The notes under the pieces are model-generated. The model had not been told where the DNA came from and did not search any database. It was given only the letters and a program-made list of their open reading frames with translations. A program made the position numbers and the translations under genes. Below are positions 61,034 through 64,000 of a DNA stretch of 64,000 bases, piece by piece; the first letter of the stretch is position 1, and each line of letters opens with the position of its first letter. Source of the stretch: Fortiea contorta PCC 7126 (GTDB lineage Bacteria > Cyanobacteriota > Cyanobacteriia > Cyanobacteriales > Nostocaceae); the NCBI RefSeq assembly GCF_000332295.1, contig NZ_KB235930.1, forward strand, positions 4,987,895 to 5,051,894, in the 5' to 3' direction.

Positions 61034-64000
61034 ATGGCAACTCCAAAAGTACAGTTAGTCGGCTTTGCTTCTCTTCCTGCTGACACTTTTTCTGATGGGC
61101 CAGTTTCTGGTCAAGGGATTTCCGCTAACGGTAGAACTGGCCCTTTCCCCGGACAGCCAATACAAGGTCTGAGTGGTGTCCAATTTGCTAACAATAACTC
61201 TTTCTATTTCCTCTCAGATAACGGCTACGGTGCTAAAGATAATAGTGCAGATTTCTTGTTGCGTATCCAACGTCTAGACCCCAGCTTTAAAGGGATAGAA
61301 AATGGTGATGGAACTGTCAAATTTTTAGATTATATCCAACTGTCTGACCCTAACAAAAAGGTTCCTTTTAAAATTACTAATGAAGGAACTAGCGAAAGAC
61401 TATTAACTGGCGCAGACTTTGATATTGAGTCTTTTGTCATTGATAAAGACGGTTCATTTTGGGTGGGTGAAGAGTTCGGCCCTTACCTACTACATTTTGA
61501 CAGCACTGGTAAATTATTAGAAGCTCCTGTTGCGACACCAGATACATTCAAAACTTTAGATGGAAAGGCTCCTGAAGTTCTTGGTCACAGGGGTGCAAGT
61601 GGCTTCCGTCCAGAACATACCATAGAAGCTTACAAACTAGCGATTGAACAAGGCGCGGATTTTATTGAGCCTGATTTGGTAGTCACTAAAGACGGTGTGT
61701 TGATTGCTCGTCATGAACCTGCTTTAGGAATTTTGAATGCTGATGGTAGCGTCAACCTCAGCAACACCACCACAGATGTTTATCAGCGTCCAGAGTTTGC
61801 TGACCGCTTGAAAACAGTCATTTTAGATGGAACTAAAGTTACCGGTTGGTTTGCGGAAGACTTCACTTTAGCTGAGATTAAACAACTGCGAGCAGTGGAG
61901 CGTTTACCGTTCCGCGACCAGTCTTTAAACGGTCAATTGGAAGTCCCCACCTTGACAGAAATCATTAATTTAGTCAAGGATGTGGAAGCAAAGACTGGGA
62001 AAAAAATTGGTATCTACCCTGAAACCAAGCACCCAACTTATACCCAACAAGAGGCGACTTATGTCGGGACTGACATCAAAATTAACCGCAATCTTGGTCA
62101 AATCCTGATTGATACACTCAAAGCTAATAACTTCACTGACCCTAGCCGCATTTTTATTCAGTCCTTTGAAGTTGGTAACTTAAAGGAACTGCATGATGTA
62201 ATTATGCCAAAAGCTGGCGTAGATATCCCCCTGGTACAACTTTATGATGCCAGTGACATCGATATCAACGGCAAAATTATCGAAAATCGTCCCTATGACT
62301 TTGTGGTGAGTGGCGACCAACGCACCTATGGCGACTTGCGGACACCAGCAGGTTTAGCGGAAGTAGCAAAATATGCTGATGGTATCGGCCCTTGGAAGCG
62401 GATGATTATTAGCGTCAAGGGTACTGATGCTAATGGTGATGGTAGAGCCGATGATGTGAATGGGGATGGTGTGGTTAATGATGCTGACAAGACAACATTA
62501 CCGCCTACTACCTTAGTTCAAGATGCTCACAAAGCAGGTTTGGTGGTTCATCCATACACTTTCCGCAATGAAGGTGTTTACTTAGCAGCAGATTACAAAG
62601 GTAATCCCGAATTAGAATATCAGCAGTTCATTCAACTAGGTGTGGATGCGTTCTTTACTGATTTCCCCATTACAGGAGATAAAGTACGGGATTTACTCAG
62701 TGACCCTCAGTATAGATTGGTTCGCTCTCCCCAAAACCCAGATGTTTTAGCGGGAAAAGCTGTAGCTAACTTGGGTGGTTCCAAAGGTTTTGAAGGCGCA
62801 GCCATCAACGCTAGCCAAACTAAAATCTACGCTATGTTGGAGGGAACAGTCCAGGGCGATGAAGCTGGTGCTTTGCGGATTAATGAATTTGATATTGCCA
62901 GCCGTAAGTACACTGATAAGAAACTGTACTATAAACTGGATAATCCTGCAAATGCGATCGGTGATTTGGCTGTCATTAATGATAATGAATACTTAGTGAT
63001 TGAGCGGGATAATAATCAAGGCGCAGCCGCTAAGTTTAAGCGCATCTTCAAAATCGATTTGTCTAAAATAGATGCAAATGGCTATGTCGCTAAAGAAGAA
63101 GTTGCGGACTTGCTCAACATTGAAGACCCCAACGATTTGAATGGTGACGGAAAGACAACTTTTGACTTTCCATTCCAAACTATTGAAGATGTTTTAGTTA
63201 TTGACAAAAATACCATTTTGGTAGCCAATGACAATAACTATCCTTTCTCTGTTGGTCGTCCTCCCGCAATAGATAATAATGAAATTCTGTTGCTGAGATT
63301 GGAGAAACCGCTGAATTTGGCTCCTGGTTTGGGTCAACCTGCAGCTTTAGATATTAAATTTGGTTCTCCTAATAGTGATGAAATTACTCTCAAGCCTGGA
63401 CAAATATTACTCGCGGGCGATGGTGCAGACACTGTAGAGTCAAAAGGCAATAACACCATCATCACTGGTAGCGGTGATGACACGGTGTTTGTCGGCGGTA
63501 ACTCAATTGTCTCGACAGGTGACGGTAACGACAGCGTGTTTGTGGGTGTCAATGGTGCTGCTAGTAATACCACTGTTGATGGTGGTGCTGGGAATGACCA
63601 ACTCACTGTAGTACAAGCTGGCGGGATTAACAATCTCTTTGGCGCTGCGGGTAATGATACTCTGCAAGTCCTGGAAGGTTCCCGTCAAAACTTCTTCGGT
63701 GGTTCCGGTAACGACACCTTAATCAGCAACGGTAACAATAACCGTCTGTATGGTGGTTCTGGCGATGACAAGCTGTTCTCTAATACCAATGACTACCTGT
63801 TTGGTGGCGATGGCGATGATGTGTTATTCGCTGGGAAAGCTGGTGGTAATCGCTTGACTGGTGGCGCTGGTGCGGATCAGTTCTGGGTTGCTAATGCTAG
63901 TTTGCCAACGGCGAAGAATATTGTAACCGATTTTACAGCAGGTTTTGATGTCATTGGTATTGGCGGAGTTGCTGGCGTGAGTAAGTTTAGTGATATTACT
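61034..64000 (+). CDS. Giant secreted glycerophosphodiesterase with RTX repeats, cut by window edge
   Basis: The first 989 residues are in the window and the frame is open to the edge. Order: phytase-like esterase domain, first part (about 1-165); glycerophosphodiester phosphodiesterase (about 182-545) with [21 protein letters not shown] and RHEP marking its catalytic His/Glu residues; phytase-like esterase domain, second part (about 580-770); then RTX-type calcium-binding repeats (from about 814) such as [16 protein letters not shown] and GGDGDDVL. It would hydrolyse glycerophosphodiesters from lipids outside the cell. RTX repeats indicate type I secretion. A PHO box is upstream. Start is ATG at 61034. 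Confidence 0.88.
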   Translation, partial: MATPKVQLVGFASLPADTFSDGPVSGQGISANGRTGPFPGQPIQGLSGVQFANNNSFYFLSDNGYGAKDNSADFLLRIQRLDPSFKGIENGDGTVKFLDYIQLSDPNKKVPFKITNEGTSERLLTGADFDIESFVIDKDGSFWVGEEFGPYLLHFDSTGKLLEAPVATPDTFKTLDGKAPEVLGHRGASGFRPEHTIEAYKLAIEQGADFIEPDLVVTKDGVLIARHEPALGILNADGSVNLSNTTTDVYQRPEFADRLKTVILDGTKVTGWFAEDFTLAEIKQLRAVERLPFRDQSLNGQLEVPTLTEIINLVKDVEAKTGKKIGIYPETKHPTYTQQEATYVGTDIKINRNLGQILIDTLKANNFTDPSRIFIQSFEVGNLKELHDVIMPKAGVDIPLVQLYDASDIDINGKIIENRPYDFVVSGDQRTYGDLRTPAGLAEVAKYADGIGPWKRMIISVKGTDANGDGRADDVNGDGVVNDADKTTLPPTTLVQDAHKAGLVVHPYTFRNEGVYLAADYKGNPELEYQQFIQLGVDAFFTDFPITGDKVRDLLSDPQYRLVRSPQNPDVLAGKAVANLGGSKGFEGAAINASQTKIYAMLEGTVQGDEAGALRINEFDIASRKYTDKKLYYKLDNPANAIGDLAVINDNEYLVIERDNNQGAAAKFKRIFKIDLSKIDANGYVAKEEVADLLNIEDPNDLNGDGKTTFDFPFQTIEDVLVIDKNTILVANDNNYPFSVGRPPAIDNNEILLLRLEKPLNLAPGLGQPAALDIKFGSPNSDEITLKPGQILLAGDGADTVESKGNNTIITGSGDDTVFVGGNSIVSTGDGNDSVFVGVNGAASNTTVDGGAGNDQLTVVQAGGINNLFGAAGNDTLQVLEGSRQNFFGGSGNDTLISNGNNNRLYGGSGDDKLFSNTNDYLFGGDGDDVLFAGKAGGNRLTGGAGADQFWVANASLPTAKNIVTDFTAGFDVIGIGGVAGVSKFSDIT

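Noticed and set aside
1-64000. rRNA, tRNA, transposase or phage genes
   Set aside because: I looked along both strands and saw no segment with recognisable rRNA or tRNA features, and none of the proteins looks like a transposase or phage protein. A tRNA scan could still find something missed by eye.

Overview
The window is chromosomal DNA of a filamentous, Nostoc/Anabaena-type cyanobacterium. The evidence is the density of the HIP1 octamer GCGATCGC, DevBCA-type exporters, the carotenoid genes cruF and crtH, many cyanobacteria-only families (DUF29, DUF1802, DUF1824, cyanoexosortase), and intergenic regions full of heptamer-type tandem repeats and palindromic elements. I saw no rRNA, tRNA, CRISPR array, prophage or transposase gene.

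Left third (1-18268). Two complete-looking DevBCA-type export systems lie about 12 kb apart. The first, on the minus strand, runs off the left edge and has two palindromic operator-like sites in front of devB. The second, on the plus strand, is preceded by an ABC ATPase and two tandem paralogous ABC-2-like permeases. Together these six genes form a probable 8-kb export operon. Between the two systems are housekeeping genes (accD, leuB, the prepilin peptidase), a lone sugar-type solute-binding protein, small unknown genes and a 205-bp MITE-like element with a perfect 9-bp target duplication.

Middle (18269-38800). cruF, gamma-glutamyltransferase, DUF1802 and an alpha/beta hydrolase come first. 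Next is a ParA-type ATPase with a coiled-coil partner that ends in a near-terminal Trp. This pair looks like a carboxysome-positioning McdA/McdB system, and a possible carboxysome assembly factor lies next to it. After that come an ABC exporter, a prohibitin-family protein, an ABC-F ATPase, a DUF433/DUF5615 toxin-antitoxin pair, purT, crtH, upp, a YlmG-like protein and unknowns.

Right part (38800-64000). This is a run of very large, probably secreted enzymes: a 1556-residue 5'-nucleotidase-like phosphoesterase, a 1991-residue LTD/Calx-beta/nuclease protein, a 1742-residue nuclease plus beta-propeller phytase, and an open-ended protein with a glycerophosphodiesterase nested in a phytase-like domain and RTX-type repeats. 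None has an obvious N-terminal signal peptide, and two end in DUF4114 domains. In front of three of these genes, and of the small gene that leads the phytase gene, I find direct repeats with 11-bp spacing that match the cyanobacterial PHO-box consensus. I therefore read the region as a phosphate-starvation island for scavenging phosphate from extracellular DNA, nucleotides, phytate and phosphodiesters. A cyanoexosortase A, its partner protein and a PEP-CTERM protein lie inside the island and provide a second surface-sorting route.

Coordinates were read by eye. Domain limits are approximate, and family calls rest on motif recognition, not on searches.
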